Origin: Candidatus Cloacimonadota bacterium
GTDB taxonomy: Bacteria > Cloacimonadota > Cloacimonadia > Cloacimonadales > Cloacimonadaceae
Direction: 5' to 3'
Length of the DNA stretch: 64,000 nt
Assembly (NCBI GenBank): GCA_012728875.1
Contig: JAAYEF010000018.1
Coordinates: 1-64,000, forward strand
Shown: positions 62,499 to 64,000 of the stretch, piece after piece
How positions within the stretch are numbered: position 1 is the first letter of the stretch
Layout: each line of letters begins with the position of its first letter
Translations under genes and position numbers: made by a program
The notes under the pieces: generated by a model
The model's input: only the letters and a program-made list of their open reading frames with translations
Databases searched by the model: none
Told to the model about the DNA's origin: nothing

Positions 62499-62929
62499 CT
62501 TTTCTCCTTGTTTTTTATCTGATTGGGCTTGGACTGCGCGCTTGCCTTCGCCCTTGATACTTCCTAAAACCTTCCCCGTCAGGCTCTTGTAGTACTCCCC
62601 TTGTTTTCTTGGGAAGCTTATGAAGACGAGCACAACACGATATCCGAGTGTATCAAGATGCCCCTCTATAATATAAAGGGGAAGAAAATGGGGCTTTGTC
62701 AAAAGTTTTTTTCAGTTTTCTGCAAAAAAGATGATTTATTTTCAAAAAAATTCTGTTGCCCGCTTTGTGCATTGCTGATGATAAAAAATTTTTCTTGCTC
62801 TAAAGCCTTATTTTATCAGATGATTAGATTCTATAGCAGTACTTTTCTAAAAAATAACCACGCCAGAACCGCGTTTTTCTTCCCCTTTATTATATGGGGG
62901 CACACCCCAAAAAAATCAAAGGAGAGAAA
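62499..62929. other. AT-rich divergent spacer with an inverted-repeat pair
   Basis: 431 bases between the - strand pair and the primase gene. TGCCCCTCTATAATATAAAGGGGAAG (62659-62684) and CTTCCCCTTTATTATATGGGGGCA (62879-62902) are inverted copies of one motif, each itself nearly palindromic and containing a -10-like box pointing outward or inward. TTGACA lies on the - strand between them. A 120-codon + strand ORF spans the spacer but has no ribosome binding site and is highly biased; it is not called. GGAGAG (62921-62926) precedes the primase ATG. Confidence 0.65.
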
Positions 62930-64000
62930 ATGTCATTTTCCAAAAACAACCTCAGAACCGTGACGTATGGCGATTCCGTCTGGAATACCAATGCCATCCA
63001 GCCCATGTGCATGGATGAACTGTATGACAAACTTTCGAACGGACATTGGCGCACACAAATCGAAGCCATCCGCGCCGAGACCGATCCCCAAATTCAGAAG
63101 CAAAAGAAGCAGAAGCTCCCCTATTTCAGTTTTGCCGTGATCGAAGGCTCACGCTCTGATGACAACGTGACGCAGGCCAACGGCATCATTTTCGACTTTG
63201 ACCACGTTGAAAACTTCAGCGAAAGCAAGATTCTCCTGCGCGAAAACTCCCGCGGCTTCAGCGCCGTTTTCCGCAGCCCTGTGGACGGTTTAAAGCTCGT
63301 TCTGGCTTTTGACAGGCCAGTGGTCGATCGTGAAGAATTTCGCGAAATATGGCACTTTCTGCGCGCTGAAATCGAAATTAAAACCGGACTCAAGGCAGAC
63401 AACACTCCGGACATGAGCCGCCCCTGTTTCGTGAGTTGGGACGACGACTTTGTGGGCAGCGTGGAAGCCGAGCCCATGAACGTGGATGAAGTTTTGGCGG
63501 AAGCCGGGGTTCACAAAGCAGAACTGCCATCAGAAACAAAGATGCAGCGCGCGCCCATCGTGCGCCATGACGACGCGCTCACCGCGCTGAAAGCCCAAGA
63601 CGCCGTGGAATATCTTTCCCAGATCAAGTTTGACAATCGGGACTGGTTTCGCTGCGGATTGGCGCTTTTCAACTACTTTGGTGAAGACGGCTTTGAACAC
63701 TGGCTGAAATTTGCCGACAATCCCCACTACAAGGACACACCCGAGAAGCTGAAAAAGGTCTGGGAACGCTTGAAAAACTATCCCGGCGTGAATATCGGAA
63801 CGCTGTTTTACATCGCTGAAAACGAAGGCTGGATCAACGTATACGCCCCTTTTGAAGAGCGGGAGGCATACCCTCCCGCCTGGGGTGACGAGCTTCCCAT
63901 GCTCACCCTCGAGGACTACCCCGAGCTTTTGGAACTTTTTGGCAGACCGAAAAACGTGGAACTGGACAGAAGCAAGCTGCCCGCAGAGTTTATCGAATAT
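62930..64000 (+). CDS. Mobile-element primase: BT4734/VirE-N-like plus PriCT-2 domains (partial)
   Basis: This gene is missing from the supplied ORF track, evidently because it stays open to the end of the window. ATG 62930 follows GGAGAG by 3 bases and the frame is open for 357 codons. Residues about 60-180 match the BT4734-like (archaeo-eukaryotic primase type) fold: NGIIFDFDHVENFSES, FRSPVDGLKLVLAFDRP and DMSRPCFVSWDDD. Residues about 218-305 fit the PriCT-2 domain (AVEYLSQIKFDNRDWFRCGLALFNYFG...YFIAENEGW-type). Such primases, often fused to a helicase, replicate prophages, plasmids and integrative elements. The helicase part would lie beyond 64000. Confidence 0.85.
   Translation, partial: MSFSKNNLRTVTYGDSVWNTNAIQPMCMDELYDKLSNGHWRTQIEAIRAETDPQIQKQKKQKLPYFSFAVIEGSRSDDNVTQANGIIFDFDHVENFSESKILLRENSRGFSAVFRSPVDGLKLVLAFDRPVVDREEFREIWHFLRAEIEIKTGLKADNTPDMSRPCFVSWDDDFVGSVEAEPMNVDEVLAEAGVHKAELPSETKMQRAPIVRHDDALTALKAQDAVEYLSQIKFDNRDWFRCGLALFNYFGEDGFEHWLKFADNPHYKDTPEKLKKVWERLKNYPGVNIGTLFYIAENEGWINVYAPFEEREAYPPAWGDELPMLTLEDYPELLELFGRPKNVELDRSKLPAEFIEY

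Noticed and set aside
62601-62963. 120-aa ORF across the primase spacer
   Set aside because: Phe/Lys/Cys-rich translation of AT-rich DNA, runs into the primase gene in another frame, no ribosome binding site.

Overview
The window looks like a chromosomal piece of a Gram-negative bacterium of the FCB group, most probably Candidatus Cloacimonadota (WWE1). This is an inference. It rests on moderate GC, long secreted multidomain proteins, C-terminal FlgD-like sorting tails (VWNGRD...GVYFYKML and FWDGRD...GIYFWRLI), gingipain-like C25 peptidases, many lipoproteins with an Lnt enzyme, and DUF3078 and PorV-like outer-membrane proteins. No rRNA or other taxonomic marker is present to settle it.

Layout, left half. 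Bases 1-8.6 kb carry secreted and lipoprotein genes on the + strand: the tail of a sorted surface protein, a SUMF1/FGE-fold protein, an operon of a periplasmic caspase-like peptidase with a DUF4384 lipoprotein and an LPP20-like lipoprotein, and two tandem serpins with matching promoters. From 8.7 to 15.8 kb a - strand block holds tRNA-Asn, an N-formylglutamate amidohydrolase-like gene and a lipoprotein, then the tightly packed run recJ - propeller lipoprotein - lnt - merR-like - glyQ. Bases 16.5-29.3 kb (+) encode a 2494-residue C25 peptidase, an M14 carboxypeptidase, a beta-barrel protein with a good promoter and palindrome, an AT-rich acidic orphan and a YD-repeat-like secreted protein. Bases 29.4-38.3 kb (-) encode a transglutaminase-like protein, a second C25 peptidase with a sorting tail, two AlkD/HEAT-like proteins flanking trmJ, and RNase HIII.

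Layout, right half. Bases 38.4-41.5 kb (+) carry a LolC/E-type permease, a ferritin-like protein and rarA; mgtE follows on the - strand. A TetR - TolC - adaptor - RND pump operon occupies 43.4-49.6 kb, with an operator-like palindrome on its promoter. DUF3078 and MscS genes (-) and a FetA/FetB-like ABC pair (+) follow. Bases 53.3-61.9 kb form a packed + strand run: yggS, a divergent PlsY-like membrane protein, an Aur1/PAP2-like membrane protein, a PorV-like outer-membrane protein, a BatA-like vWA protein, dxs and mnmE. The last 2 kb look like the edge of a mobile element: two small - strand genes, an AT-rich divergent spacer with inverted repeats, and a BT4734/PriCT-2 primase running off the window (absent from the supplied ORF track).

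How the genes fit together. The left half is rich in secreted proteolysis (two C25, one M14, one caspase fold, one transglutaminase fold) and its control (two serpins), which suits a protein- or peptide-degrading anaerobe. Lnt, the LolC/E-type permease and the many lipoproteins fit a lipoprotein-heavy envelope. The points most worth following up are the caspase/DUF4384/LPP20 operon, the serpin pair with diverged reactive loops, the RND pump lacking the usual charged relay residues, the degenerate PlsY-like plus Aur1-like pair, three copies of a dispersed repeat, and the primase-bearing element edge.
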